NCBI GenBank assembly: GCA_963281255.1
Contig: OY725494.1
Location: 2,927,934-2,991,933 of the forward strand
Direction: 5' to 3'
Length of the DNA: 64,000 nt
Source of the DNA: Aphrocallistes beatrix
Lineage: Eukaryota > Porifera > Hexactinellida > Sceptrulophora > Aphrocallistidae
In this document: positions 44,832 to 59,205 of the stretch, in pieces
How positions within the stretch are numbered: position 1 is the stretch's first letter
Layout: each line of letters begins with the position of its first letter
Made by a program: the position numbers and the translations under genes
The notes under the pieces: generated by a model
Told to the model about the DNA's origin: nothing
Seen by the model: only the letters and a program-made list of their open reading frames with translations
The model's database searches: none

Positions 44832-47800
44832 TCATCTCGACTGGTAGTCTCTCACTGAAAGAGATGGATCTGTGTTGATTAAAATATTATTATTAGATTC
44901 ATCCAGGAAACTTATACAGTTTTCATTTATCATCAGTTGAGTAGCTGCAAGATCTCTTGTATCAGCTACCTCAATATCAATTCTACTCACTGCAATTATA
45001 TTAAGTCTACCAATCTTGTTTTCAAAGGATAAGTAACCTTGCTCGGTTGGATGCTGATTCTCTTCTGTGTCGAAATAAGTAATTCTGTTAAGAAATTTTA
45101 CTTTACTTAAATCCTTACAAGTTTGATGGAAATAAATCCTTTTCAGGGCAGCGTGAACTTGTGAAGACTTCAATCTGGTCTGAAATAACTCAGCACGTTC
45201 ATCTCCAGGCACCTTATTACTATAGACATGACTACAAAGTGTTTGTGTAAATATATTTGAAAGGAACTTTAGTTGGAGGCAAGCTGGAGGTGAGGAAGAA
45301 CCCAACTCATCGTGATTCAAGAGTGCGAGGATTTGAATGTTCGGAAAAACTGCTAACACTCTATTCTGTAACTGTGTGTCATCGGCATAGAATAGATCTG
45401 GTGAGCTGTACTCTATGAGAACATCCTTATCTGTAATCAAGAGAATCCCATCTAGCTCCACAGCACCTGTGTTCTCTAGAGAACGGAGCTCTTCTATTAA
45501 GTGCATGAATGCAGATTTTGCGAGGGCATAGTGGGAAGTATCATCAGGACCAGTTTGGGTGAGCTGATTGCAACCATTATCTGTCTGTATTGCAGTTAGA
45601 ACAAATTTGAAGTGCTTATAGCTAGGTGCATCACACACACACAGTTTTTGAAGGAACTTTTTGTATGGCTCTAGAGTTTCCGGACATTGGAAAAGATAAG
45701 GAAAAAAATTGAATTTGCAATTCATCACGATATTTATTGGTTTGTACAACTTGCAATCATAGAGAATACAATTTGCATTCTTGAATTCAGTGAGTGGATC
45801 TGGAGAGGATTGAAGGAATCCATATGTCCTCGAGAAGAGTCTCACTAAGTGAGTCTTGATTTCTTCTTGAGAAGCAGACCCGCAGAGATGAATTAAATTT
45901 TCTAAATGTCTCTTCACAGATAGAATCGGAGGATTAGCTTTAAGATTTAATAATTCCATTGCCTTGACCAATCTTTTCTTACAAGAAATCGAGAAACAAA
46001 CGTTGGGATTAAATATTAGACACTCAGTGCAGCAGTAGTCGTAGTGCTCGTACAGTTGAGCTTCGTTAAAACAGCCTAACCTATAAGTTCGTTCTTCGTT
46101 AAATAAATTGTCGACCTTAAATAAAGGTAAGAAAGGAATCTTAGCTAACTGTCGTAAGTCAAAATCATCGTTGTTTTCTTTGTATCGTTGTTTGATGTAT
46201 CCTTTCAGAGCCTCAATAGTTAAATGAGTGAGTTTCGAATTATAACAACCGGATTTGGCTACATCTCTAGCAGACTGTAGAATGATGTCAAGAGATATTT
46301 CTACGCTTAAACCTAGATTCTTCATTATTTCGTAAATATATCGCGATTCTAACCAAAATGGTGGGAGCAAAAGATTTTTCCTATATTTAGCAAAAAGAGG
46401 AACGTTTGGACAAAAGAGGTCTGATGGTTTGTAACAATTTTGTTGAATCTTGATAAATTTTAGCGAACTGAGAGGTTTCATCCAATCTTTAATATTGAGA
46501 CCATTAAAGAATGTAATTAGTTCTATTTGAGCATTTGGCTCAAGTTGAGAAAAAATTAATTCAGTTAAGATGTACGAATTAACCAAGTTCTCCAAGTCTA
46601 CAAAATGGAGGCTAGAATGTTCAGTTATTCCTTTGATTAGTTTTCGTGAGTTATATATATTTGATAGAAATATAATTTTGCAAGATTCATTGAGTCTTCG
46701 AATTAAAACTTCTATAAGAGGGAAATCTTCGCCATTAAGACAGATCTTAAATCCATTTAATGCAACAAGAGTAGTTTGTGTTGGTGCAGTGCAAGCTACA
46801 AATATCTTGAGACGTAGAAAAGTTCTCCAATATTTAAAATCATGGTAATGCATATTTTGAAATAAATCTCTCAATACAGAGGCCTCTTCTCCAGATAATA
46901 CTACATCGATGTTATTGCATAAACTAATACATTTAATAATAACATCTGCTCTACACTCATTAATAACCAGTGATTCAATAAAATTTCTAATAGAATGGGG
47001 TAAATTATTCGTCTGGGGAGAAGACAGATTTAGAAAAGGGCATTCAAGCTTTTTTAAAATACATTTCAAATTTGAACTGATATTCTCCGTGGCAACACAA
47101 GATATCTTACTTATCTCTAGAAATTTAAGATCTTCTTGATTAGATGTGCCATGAATGACGGGGACTAGTTTATATCTACCAAATAAGGAGACAATGTGAG
47201 AACCAGTCTCATAAATGAAGGTCCAGAATAATGAAAAGAACTCAGGAGACACACAATCAGGAACAATCAAATTGTCTGCTACAAAGTTAGGGCTTAAAGT
47301 TTCTATAAAAGTATATCTTGCTAATAATTGCAATAATCTGGTGTCATATTCCTCACATAAAAATCTTTCTTTCAGATGAGGCAGAAGACTGACATATTTG
47401 TTAAGAAAGCTAGAATTTTTAAAGCGATTAAATACGCCAAGATTTAAGTTGGAATCCACTTTCAACGGTATACAATCAAGTGATTCACTTTCAGAGTGTT
47501 TTAAGATAAATTTCAGAAGAGTGCTGAGTTCCTCGAAGTTAAGCACACAGTTTTCCAAGGAACAAGGAAACGAGTAGGATGGCTTTGCAAGTGTGTCTTT
47601 GTGCCCATTAATATACACTAAAACATTTTGTGGATTAAAAAGACAACATTCTCGCTGGCAGGCCTGAAAAGAATTAGCTAAACTTGTTGGAGCTAATGTG
47701 AAGTGAAATTGTAGCTTCACAAGACACTCAGCACATTTACAATATTCTCTAGGGAATAGTCCATCTTGTATGGCTTTAAAGATACCAGCCTCTGTTCCAT

Positions 47801-50800
47801 GAACAGGATACCATCTGCGTTTTTCAGTTATTTTGATGTCGTCGGCTAAGAGGATTTTAGAGTTGTCGTCATAAATACACTTTAAAACGTTTCGACCTAA
47901 TGCCTGTAAGAACTCCATACTGTTAGAGCCATGGTCAGTATGGTGAATGACAGGAAAGAGAGTATAGTACCATGCGAAATACTCAGCATCAGACAAGTTA
48001 GAATGTCCCCTACTTCCACCAGGACCTAAGTCTACTAGAAGTTTAAAGTAGAGAGGAGTCAACACTCGCTTCAACATCTCAGAGTGCCATATATTATCCC
48101 AAGAAGAGGTTCCAGTCAGTTCGTCCTGATAGCTAACGTAGCGTCGGTGTGGGTCCAGTATAAAAGGACAGTTGATATGCACTGGGAAGTCAAGGGAGTT
48201 ACCAAAGGGAAGGTGGCAGTAGAGGTACCTCTTCTGAGTAGGAGCAGGAGATTTTGTGGATACAGTCTCAACGGCGATACTTGAAAATAATCTGAGTTTT
48301 TCCCTGTTATAAGTATCCACATTATTTTGTAACATTTCTGACTCTTGACAGAATATATCTACACATCCATCATAGTGGTATATCAACCAGGTAACTCCAT
48401 TAGGTTCTGGAGCGGGCACGATTTGCTCAGAGTTCAAATCAGGGGGCCGATCTACAAAAACCCTTTTAGTAATTATTTTGATACACTGATCCTGTCCACA
48501 TATGGGGCGTTCAACTTGAGAATCTGTTTGCATTATAATATTACTTTTTATAATTCCTCTACAAGTCATGCTACCATCTGATTCTATGTGAAAAATACGG
48601 ATATCCTTCACATGAGTTATGAACGGAAGTAGCCTCGGAGCTTCTTTTATCAAATCCGATAATAGTTTCTTAGTTTTACATACATTATTTTCAATGTTTG
48701 GAGATCTATTCAGTGGTAGTCTAAATATTGAAAAGCATTTCCTATCTTCAAGATTCGACATAAAATGATTAAAATATGTGGATAATGGTTCTAGAAAATA
48801 GGGTAAGAATTGGTGGGGAAATTTTTCAAGATTTGTTGTGTCAATCTGACGTCTCAGACCTGGTAAATAATTTTGAGGTAAATTGAGATGTTCTCGATAA
48901 GGATCAAACACACAAAAGTTGGAATCAGAACCGTCTTCAGAGCACGTGAGTAGACATGGAACTCGAGTAAAGTGGTATACAGAATTGAAACCTAGCCCGA
49001 ACCGTCCAATTGTATTCTTACCTTGCTTCCCTCCAATCCCAACCGCCTGGATGCCTTGTATATCATCCTCTGTAAAGGGTCGGTTATTATAGATCAGGAG
49101 AGATGGCACACGCTGGAGTTCATTCCACTTCTTTTGTGCTTTTGGAGGTAGACACAGAGATTCTTCTCCATAGGATTGACAGTCCAATACAATTCCAACC
49201 TCAGTAGCCTTAGCATCTTCTGCATTCTGAATCAACTCTTTGAAGATAGTGACGTCACAAGGAAACTCTCTCAGCAATGTGTCAATACGATTAGAAATAT
49301 TTTCATGCTGTCCAAATTCTTCAAATCCGATTGGTATATCAACACATATTGATTCTATTCTACTTTTAGCTCCTAACTTTTCTGAAGAATATAAAGTTAT
49401 GTCATGATGGACAAAGTTTTCACTATCAGGATCATCTAGCCAAGGAGCATCATTCAGATACAACTGCGAAGCTAATTGAAGTTGATCATGCTCTGTCAGA
49501 AGGTAAATGGTGTTGGAACAGTTTTCTACTCTCAGTTGTTTCAGTGGTGTATTGATCAAATTGATCACAAACTCACATTCATTACACTCTGCAGTAGAAG
49601 GGAGACAAGTGTCACCAAAGTGTTCTTTAATTGAGCAGATTATCTCATGTGCCATTTCAGGTGAAATTTTGGCAGGAATTTCCATAAAATCAAAGAATTT
49701 TTTAGTATTTGATACACTTAAGAGATGCATAAAAGAAAAGGAGTTAAGAAAATGACTGTTAAAACGTAGGTATTCGTTGGAAATAATAGTTTGAGAGAGA
49801 GGATAGAACTCACGACGTGACACACTAAAGATCCAATTCTCCTCTGCTAGAGCAGTTCGTACTAGATTCCTGTTAACTTTACAAATAGGATCACTTATTC
49901 TTGAGAAACAGGATTGAGCTATAAACAAGTAAATTGCACTAATAGTTTCCTCTATTTGAGAAACATCAATGTCCTCTATCTTCTCTAGGTTGCTTTGTAT
50001 TAGGAAGATAGAATCTAAGACATCCTGGAGTGGAATGTTCTTATCAGAGATTCCCAGTCGTGACATTGCTCGATGGAGAGAATTAATTGTCTTTGTCACA
50101 GGTTTGTAGTGCGGAGACAGGCACTTCTTGTCAAACACACAACATGAAGATGGAGAGGAGAATCTGCACATCTCATCTGGACAGAGAGCGTCGTATATGA
50201 TATCTTGATAAACAGGAATGAATGGGATGCCTTGCAGGTGATTCCTCATGCCATTTGGGATAGAAATGGGCGCCATACCATTGATGTAGTCAAGGAGGTG
50301 TTTAGCATGCTGGTCAGCCAGTTGAGCTTCTAACTCGAGTGTCTTATTGCATCTATTCACAAGCAGATCCAATGGTAGATCAGATGTGATCACGCCAAGA
50401 GAGATGAGTGCTTGTGAAGTGTCAGGTGAAAGATCGCTATCAAACAGAGATTGAAACGAATTAGACGGAATTCTCTTATCTTCGGCATAGAATATCTGAG
50501 TGAATATGGAATGAGGACTTATTACTTCTGGAATAGGACGAAATAAGGGATTCTCCTCGCCACAAGGAATGCATGCTTCAGTAGTTAAAATATTCTTGAG
50601 ACAAACTTCATATTTTAAATTTCGTAAAAGAGTATATATAATGAGTTTAACTGTTCCTGGATTGCTTTCCATCAGTTCATCCAAATGAGGGAATAGTATC
50701 TCTCTACAAGCTCTGTCAATACGATAGAGTTGTGATTCATCAAAAGTGAGATGATTCATGATCGTTTGTTTCACAAAATTTAGGGGAAAATCGATAAAGT

Positions 50801-53800
50801 AAATTTGATTCTCGGAAGCAAAATGGGATAGCACATCAGTGAACTCGCTATCAAGAGTATAAATGCTTGGATCAGTAACAAAGAGGGATGCATCTTCAAA
50901 TCCTACCCAGTGCTCAGGGTGAGTTTTACAATAGAAGATTTCAGAATTGCTACTCATTATATACTTAGCTGTCATCAAAGAAAATTTCCCCCATAGGATG
51001 TCTTCATTGGAATTAGGCCAGAATGAATAGTACCTGTCCAATTGGTCAACTGTCAATCGAGTATTATTTTCTGTAGAGAATTCCTTGGTGAGGGAGCTTA
51101 GCAAGTTTACTACTGCAATTGGGAGAGCATCAGCTATAAGAGCTTGATTCCATCTGGTTTTGATGCTACCATCAGAGGTACAGTGAAGAGCACGGCGAGA
51201 CTGCTGGAGCTGGAAACTACCGTTAATGTGCATCGGGTACTGAGAGAGACATGGGAGAGGAAGGAAGCAGAAGAGATGGCATTTATAGCTTGAAAACTCT
51301 TCGATCGGTAGAGTAAGTAGGCACTTGGGTACTGCAACAGAACACACTGGCATAGTACACACTTGGTTATCTTTTCTAATTCTGTTCACGAGATCGAAAC
51401 ATCGTTTAGTCCCGGAAGAGAACGAGACTATGAACTCTTCAGAATCTTCAGGGTGTGGGTGAGACTGAGTGGTTATCTCAATGGTGGAGACGTCAGTCAC
51501 CGGAATGCATGAGCTTCCAGTCAATAGGTTATTANNNNNNNNNNNNNNNNNNNNNNNNNNNNNNNNNNNNNNNNNNNNNNNNNNNNNNNNNNNNNNNNNN
51601 NNNNNNNNNNNNNNNNNNNNNNNNNNNNNNNNNNNNNNNNNNNNNNNNNNNNNNNNNNNNNNNNNNNNNNNNNNNNNNNNNNNNNNNNNNNNNNNNNNNN
51701 NNNNNNNNNNNNNNNNNNNNNNNNNNNNNNNNNNTTGCCGAAGTGATTATGAATGAAATAGTAAGTTTTTTCCTTGTGTCTAAAAAATACATCTGATTCT
51801 CCTCCCTTCCAATTAAGGTCATAAAAGATGCAATCTTCTGTCAAATGAATGATATTGTCCTTGCATAACAAAAACTTGCTTGTACTTCCTGTCTGACTGT
51901 CATATATATGAAATATAAATTTCAGAACAATTTGCTGTTCTTGTGGAGTTAAAGGGATGCTTCCTTGTCTGTTGTACAGCTCCTCTATTACCATCATGCA
52001 TTGAAGGTGAGATAGGGTTTGGTTAACTTGCATTTTCCCGAAGAAATCATGGATATATCTGGACTTTCCAGTGACAATATTATAATAGGAACTAAGTGAG
52101 AAGATGTACGGAGGAAAATCTTCATTGGAATCTAAGAGAAGTCTGGCTTTGTCACAAAATCCAACAGGGGGAATCAGAATTCCGTCGTTTGGTACTTCAG
52201 TGTACTCATCAGGCAAGCAATGCTCTCCTATCGTTTCATAGATCTTAGTCACTTTATCAGGAATATCCATAACTGTCACCAGTGTATCATAGTGCTGGAT
52301 GCATAATTTCAACTCATCAATGGCGATGAGTGCTATATTTATTGGGAGATTGTTATCATTAGATAGAATGAAGTTAGTTATGAAATCCTGATATCTCGTT
52401 AGATTCTCTGGACACACTGGTAATTGTAGCTCAACAATAGATTTCAGACAGAATGGGACGATCTCAGAAGGTGAGAAAAAGTTGGAAGTAATTGAAAATG
52501 TTTCTGCAATGTTTGGACATTCCACTGGAATGAAAGCTACATTGCGGATGACGGATCGCATCTCTTCAACTTCAGATCCTGTGAATATCTTCTGATCGAG
52601 ATATCCAATCAGTCTCACTGCCAGCTCTCTGTTACAGTTCGCTTTGATATATTCGGCTCTACCTTTCAACTCTTCATTACTGAGCTTGGAAGTAATCAAA
52701 CCGAGATTCGTTCTCAAGACATTCAGCACAGGGCCACTAGTGAACATAGCTTCAATGCACGCATCGCTAGGAAGTCTATTCTCGATCTTCTCATAAAGCT
52801 GAGCAACCAGATGACTGTTTGGATCAACAACTTTGTTTGGTTTCCGAAATGTTCCTACCTCCCCACAAGGTATGCAGGGAGTTGACATAATAGTTTCTCT
52901 CAACCAGATGTGGACCGTACAGGCAGAGATAAGGACAGTTAAGATGTCAACAATTAAATCAATGCTAATTTTTGATAAATTTGAAAAGAAAAATTCTGTA
53001 AACATTTTAAGATCGATTATATTATGAGTTCGGCTTCGAAATAGTAAAGAAAGGAAGGCATTGTTCTCACAAATGGAATCTGGAATAATCGCAACGGGAT
53101 AGCCACAGCTGACTACAATGTCGAGTAATTTACTGGAGAATGAGTGAGACCAGAGTTCTCTCAGATCTGATTTGATTGAAGAAATATCTAGGAAATAAGT
53201 TGAACTGAAATCCCCCCAATCAATCCCAGTTGTTTTATTAAGAGGGAAGAGCTTGAATTCACTTTGTGAGAATTGTTTCGAGATCGCAACTGCAAAACCT
53301 TCCCAGAGAGGATCACTGAGAACTTGTCTTGCAAACATTTTGTACAAGATATTGATATATGCGCTTCGTGATACTTCGTCATTTGAAAGTTTGACCTTCT
53401 CAGCTAGATGCTGGTAGAGAGTTAGAGTAGCGAGGACGAGCGCATCTGAAACCAACACTTTGTTCCACTCAGTCTTAGTTTCTACTGAATCAACCAGACC
53501 CTGTCTGTCATGCCTCAGCTCAAACATAGCATGGCAGTGGAAAGGGAAACTCGTGGAAACGGGGAGAGGGAAGAAACAGTACAGAGTAGACTGATAATCA
53601 GATTCCTCAGCTCGCCGTAAGAGATCTAGGTTGATAGCGACTCCGGCAAATGGTAGTGGAGCTACATTATAAGGCAGATTCCTCAGAACCTCGACACAAG
53701 CCCCACTCCCAGTTGCATAGGTGACCATCCAATCCATACTCTGCCCGCTTTGCACGGTTAATTTGTACTCACAATGGGATACAGCTGGTGTCATAGGCTG

Positions 53801-56800
53801 GCCATGATAGAGAAGCTCCACTAGATGGTTGTTCGCATGGAGAAAAGAGTGGGGAATGGAAGGCTGAGAGAGCTCATCTCTTCTCACGGCGTGAATTAGT
53901 TCAGAAGTTTGAGACGTAGCACTTATATCATATATCTCAATGGATTTAATGCATTGTGTGAAGAACAGCAAGTGTTCCGCTTCTCTCACGAAACTTTCCT
54001 GAAGCTGGATTATATCCGAATGTTCAAATCTATTTAAAGAAACGTCAGAAGATATGCTGCTTGAACGAATCGGAACCCGAAACAGAGTCCCGTTAAAACT
54101 GCGGTGGTTCATAATGTCACAGCCAAATATGCCTTCAAAAGGAGCGAACTGATCTCGATATATTCCAATGTACCTAGCGTATTCCCCGTTACAGAAGTCT
54201 ATCTTGCAACCGCCCTTCCATCTACGAAGGTACTTTTTTTGAGGATCGAAAATATGGACGTAGTTTCTGGATACAAAGCTTGGAACGTCAGTGAAATGAT
54301 AAACAGTGCAGAATCCAAGTCCGTATCGACCGATCGTAGTTCCATCTTCAGCTTTCGTGGCTCCGTCTATCTTAGTAATGTTTCTAAAATCTTTATCAGA
54401 AAATGTGGAATTGTTATAGAAAAGAATGGCAGGGCCTTGCCAATCCTTTAATTCGGTATTAAGGAGAGACTGAGTCGGATGTTCCCTCCAATCGAATACA
54501 ACCTTCATTTCTGTTGCTCTAGCGTCATCAGCGTTCTGCAACATCTCTTTGAGGACGTTAATGTTGCCTGAGTACGCTTCGAGGATGGAGCGTAATCGGT
54601 CTGTCACAGACACCTGCTGACCCGACTCCTCACACCAGAAGTCTTCGCTGGGGGGAGCGACTCTCTCACTGAATGGAGACACGCCCAGTTTGTATGCCAT
54701 CTCATTTGAAATCGAACCATGAACGATTACGAAGTCTTCCTCGATCAGCCCACGTTCCAGCCAGCAATGATCCCAGAATACAAGTTTCACGTCTCCACGT
54801 TCATACAGCCTGAGGTCCTTACCTGGGATATAAATTTGCAATTCTGTTTGTGGAACATCTCCTTCTACGAAATAGTTCAGAATATCAATGACTATTTTAA
54901 GCTGTCTATCGGATAGCCTGGCATCTAATTCATAAAATTTGCATAAGATCAACGATAACTGTGCTGGGGAGGGGGATTGATTGATTTCCAAGAAATGAAA
55001 GAATTGTGTAGACTCATATCGAAGTTGTCGGATAGAATATAAATACGGTGTCAAGTCAAAAAGTGTTACGAACACAACACTCTCTCTAGAAACGAACTTA
55101 CACTCATCTGGAATGAAAATGATGCTCGATTCTAAATCTCTTACCTGAGAGACATCACAATTCAAATAATTGTATATCTTAGCTACCATTCGATAGACAC
55201 TTCCTCTATCACCATCGTCAATTTCTATTTGAGATAAGTAGTTGAGTTGCCTGATAGTCATTTCAATGGACAATGGTAACATTCCCATTCCATTAAGTAT
55301 CTGCTGTGTTTTGGGATTAGAGAATGATTCTGAGAAAGTTGGAGTGATAGATCCAATCAAGTATATGCTATCTGGATGACACAACACAACATCTTGTAGA
55401 CAACATAACTGGTTGGAAGTATGGAATCCAGCACAATGCGGCCAGTCATTAGGAGGAGACTGATCTAGAAAGATGAAAGGTGTTGCGAATATTTCAAACA
55501 GCTTTCTCAATGATACAGTATCGAACGTATCGATGTAGTAAGATAGTAGGTCCAATAGTGCATTGAATGTTCTTCCCCATTCAGATCCAGTTGTAGATTT
55601 TAATGCCTCAACACTGTGTTGACATACTTCAACTAACAAATCGAGACTCAGCGTGTCATGAGAATTCATTCCTAAGAAACTCTTCATAACATCGAAGTGA
55701 TTCCGACAGATATCGCTAGGAAATAGAGATTTGGAGTGAGGAAGGAGGAGCTTTTCAAAAAGAGAATCCTTCGGATCGAGTAAGCTAGAAGGAGTGTGCA
55801 GACAATTCCTCGTAGTAGCGTCTGCGATCCATTCAGTGTTCTCAAGACACGCTCCAACCTCACAGACATCAAAGTTCAATTTAGTAATATTCTCCAATAC
55901 AAATACAATCAATTTGTTCCGCGCATTAGTATCCTGTGGAGTGACTAGAAAAGGCAATAAATGGAATTTGAGAAAACACTCGATCGAAATAGGAGGGATA
56001 TTAAGCTTTTCATAGAGAATTCTGACAGAACTTTTGAATGGAGAGATAAAATGAGGTGGATAGAGTATGTCGGAAGGAATGAGGAGAGGAGGCAGAATGA
56101 TGTCAGAGTGCAGTGCTAGCCATTCTCCTCGAGTATTCGGAAATACAGGCAACTGCTTGATAATATGAAAATTAGAATCTTCGGCGTAAGGAATTAACAT
56201 ATCAATCAACTGAAACATCTTCTCGTCTTCAACTTGTGGAAGTTGTGAGAGGAAGTTATTTAGAATTTGAGTTGAGAACAGAGCTTGAATAAGTCCAGCA
56301 GGAATAGGAGGCAACACAAACTTTCTGAAGCATTCAATGAACGGCTGATTTACACACAGATAGCAACCAGATAATTCCAGGATTTGCTCTAGCCACTTCA
56401 AATTCGCATTACTACACATCTCAATGTAAATGCATTGAGACTGGAGTGGGATTAGATTGATGACGTCATCAGCAGTAGAGTGCTGAGGAAGAATAGGGAG
56501 ACGAGAGACTGCAGAGAGGAGAGATTGAGATGAACCGATGAAATGGTAAAGTCTTACAATCCAGCTAGCAGGAGGCTGGTTGTCCACTCCAGGTCGCCAT
56601 GTAATAGAATCTAGCGACTCAGTTCTGAAGAGACAAGAAAGCGACTTGGTCAGTAACTGAGAGAACAGTTCTGGGTTCTTTTCAAGGCTTGTGAGATCGA
56701 AAAGATTCAGAGAAGTACCGCTTCTTGCAAGAGAGAGGAGAATAGAGTGCAACCTTTGGGGAATAGAGTGATTAACAAATGAATTCTCTAAGCCAGGGAA

Positions 56801-59023
56801 CAGTGCAAGGTGGGTAGGTGTATTATTGCTGATAAAGTACTTCGTATCTCCATTGTATCGGAATAAATGAGGCTGGTTACTGCCTGAGATGGGGAGGAGA
56901 GGAACACTATCAAGAAACAGCTCATCTGATTCCAATGTTGAGACGTAGGTTAGCAGTATGTCCAGCAGTGCAATACAGACGCCATCGCTAGCTATGTACT
57001 CCCTACAAACTGGTGAGCTGTAGAACTCTACAAGCAAGTTCCTGATGTCAACAGGAGCAAGAATCCTCTCTTGTATCTGTGAGAAGATTTCGGGCACGTT
57101 GAGAATTATCTCACTGATGAAAGGAGGAATATCGACGATGGGTTGCTCGAGTAATTCGAATAACTTCAAACACACATCTTCATGGGATAAACTTTTCCCT
57201 GCTAAACTAGGTAGAAAAATAGTCTCATTAATAGACAACCATTTCCCACCTTCCTGACGGGAGAAAAGCAGGAGGTGGTTGGACAGTTTTCGCAGTCCTC
57301 TGCACAGAATGGAGCTGAAGAGTGTGTGCTCAGGCTCGTGGGGACTCCAGCGGGAGAGCAGCTTATAGTGGTACACGAGGGGAGATGGATGCTCCAGAGC
57401 GATTACAGCTATGTGCAGGAATGCTGCGTACGCTATGGATGTTAAGTTCTGCGTTAATAGTTGATTCCATTTAGGTCCTATGTCGTTTTGGTTGTCAGGT
57501 GCTGGCCAGTTAACTGACCTTCGATTCGAACTGAGTGAGAAGTAACTATGGACGTGGAATGGAAACTTGGATTCGAGCTGTGTGGGAAGAAAACAGAAGA
57601 GACGACCTGTAGAAATATCTAATTCCGTTTCTGGGTCAACAATGAAGGGATTTGAAAAGGTAGTTTTGATGGATTCAAATAGCATCGAAGGATTTCCGTC
57701 ATTCCACTCGAAACCCCAGCTGTTGCAGCTTGACAGATCTCTGACACCTGTCGCCAGTCCTAGTCCCACCCACGGAAGATAGTTTAGATTTTGTTCACAG
57801 TAAAACGTCCGCAACTCTCCGTTAGGGGATCCGAATCCAATCAAGTTCAGCACCAGCCACACCTTCTCTCTCCTCTCTCCGTTTCCTCCACGAGATGAGA
57901 TGGTAGGGAACAAACAAACAAACAACTTGGTGCGAGTCAGGTATTCTCGAGAAGATACAAACTCCGTCACATCCTTCCTGTATTTCTTAACTATATGCCG
58001 ATAGTCCAGTGGGATCTCAGCTCGGAACAGACTCTGTGTAGCATGTTCCACTCTCTCTAGTATCTCGATAGAAGACACACTCTTCAAGAAGAGCAGAGTA
58101 CTCTCCGCTTCCTCCATTAGCGGAAGCAGTAGCTTCTCCCTAACACCCGTGACGTCACACACACCCCCACTTATGGCGGAGCTCTCTTTCCGGAGTGGCA
58201 GCCTAAATACGGTTCCCTCGTACCTGCTCCCTCCTGTGTATCCGAAGTATCCTTCGAAGCAGGAGAGATGTCCGGAGAGGCTGGGGTCCGTGGCCAGCTG
58301 TTCGATGGAGAAGGATACGCCCCTGCAACCGGGCTGTGACAGCTCCCGCAGGGGGTGATTAATGCCCAAGAGTTTGTCGCTCAGAATGGTAGGAGTATCT
58401 ACAAGGTAGAATGGAATAGATTGAGACAAGACAAATCTGTCTGTCTGAACTTATTAATATAACTCAGTTTTCAGTTCATTCAGGAAACATAATATCCAAG
58501 AAACCCCACACTATATACTACCTGTTAAATGATAGACTGAGACAAATCCCAGTCCGAACCTTCCAACTTTGAGAACTGTCGTCTCTTTCACACTCCTCCC
58601 AATCCTCTGAATCCCCTCCCAGTCCCTCTCTGTGAATATGGAGTCGTTCCAGGAGTAGAGTGCAGGTCCCTGGTACTCTGAGAGGTCTGAGAGAGCCAGA
58701 TGAGCGCTTGGGTGATTAGTCGGGTCAAGAAGGAATGCAATGTTGGTAGCGTCTGCGTCATCTGCGTTCTGTATAAGCTCCTAGAGTGTAGACACATATC
58801 AGAACAGCAATCTGAAATCAAGATGTCTCATAGGTCAGATTGACTATCTATATGATGTACTACCTTAAGAATATTACTCCCATCAGGATACTCATTCAAA
58901 ATGTCAGTGATCTCCTCCAACATCGTTCTCTGTCTCGGCCCGAAGTTGGTGTCTAAAATGTAGTATAGTAAATGGAGAAACTGAGACATCCGATGATCTC
59001 AACGACAATGTTGACTTACCCAT
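44832..59023 (-). CDS. Giant sacsin-like HATPase protein, right copy (C-terminal frameshift)
   Basis: Exons on the minus strand: 59023-59020, 58952-58864, 58780-58522 and 58440-44832, the last crossing a 200-N gap. Start, splice sites and phases mirror the left copy; introns are 67, 83 and 81 bp. Visible ATPase modules: exons 2-4, about 54,600-53,500 and about 49,290-48,140. A further module-closing motif (MHINGSFQLQQSRRALH, about 51,230) lies just after the gap, so its ATPase half must be in the gap. No nonsense codon at the position that breaks the left copy. Near the end (44,860-44,863) an extra GA relative to the left copy shifts the frame, giving a VRDYQSR-stop tail. The original frame would run to a stop at 44,689, conserved between copies and including an in-frame 3-bp difference. 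Visible length is about 4,650 aa, probably near 4,900-5,000 with the gap. Cytosolic chaperone-like role inferred from sacsin. Confidence 0.87.
51535..51734. other. Assembly gap (200 N) hiding a probable ATPase module
   Basis: Exactly 200 Ns. Spacing from the N box to the H(x)H..RR motif is about 1.0-1.05 kb in the flanking modules; here only about 300 bp of that lies after the gap and none before it. About 0.85-0.95 kb is therefore expected, not 200 bp. Confidence 0.9.
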
Positions 59024-59205
59024 TCAGTCCAAAATTAATAGAAATTCAGTGGTTCTTAATTAGCAATAACTTCGAAGTAATTATATAGAGCTAAGAAGAA
59101 AAATAAATTAAAAAATCAATCGTGAACTAGAAGATCGCGATGCCGATTCCGATCTTGCTGAAATTATGATTGCATCCCGATCAAGATCATAATCCTCAAA
59201 AGGAT

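Larger units (their letters stand above)
44500..59205 (-). repeat. Inverted duplication block S, right arm
   Basis: Inverse match to 1,565-17,220, including the gene, about 200 bp of upstream sequence and about 190 bp of 3' flank. It lacks the intron 3 transposons. Confidence 0.85.
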
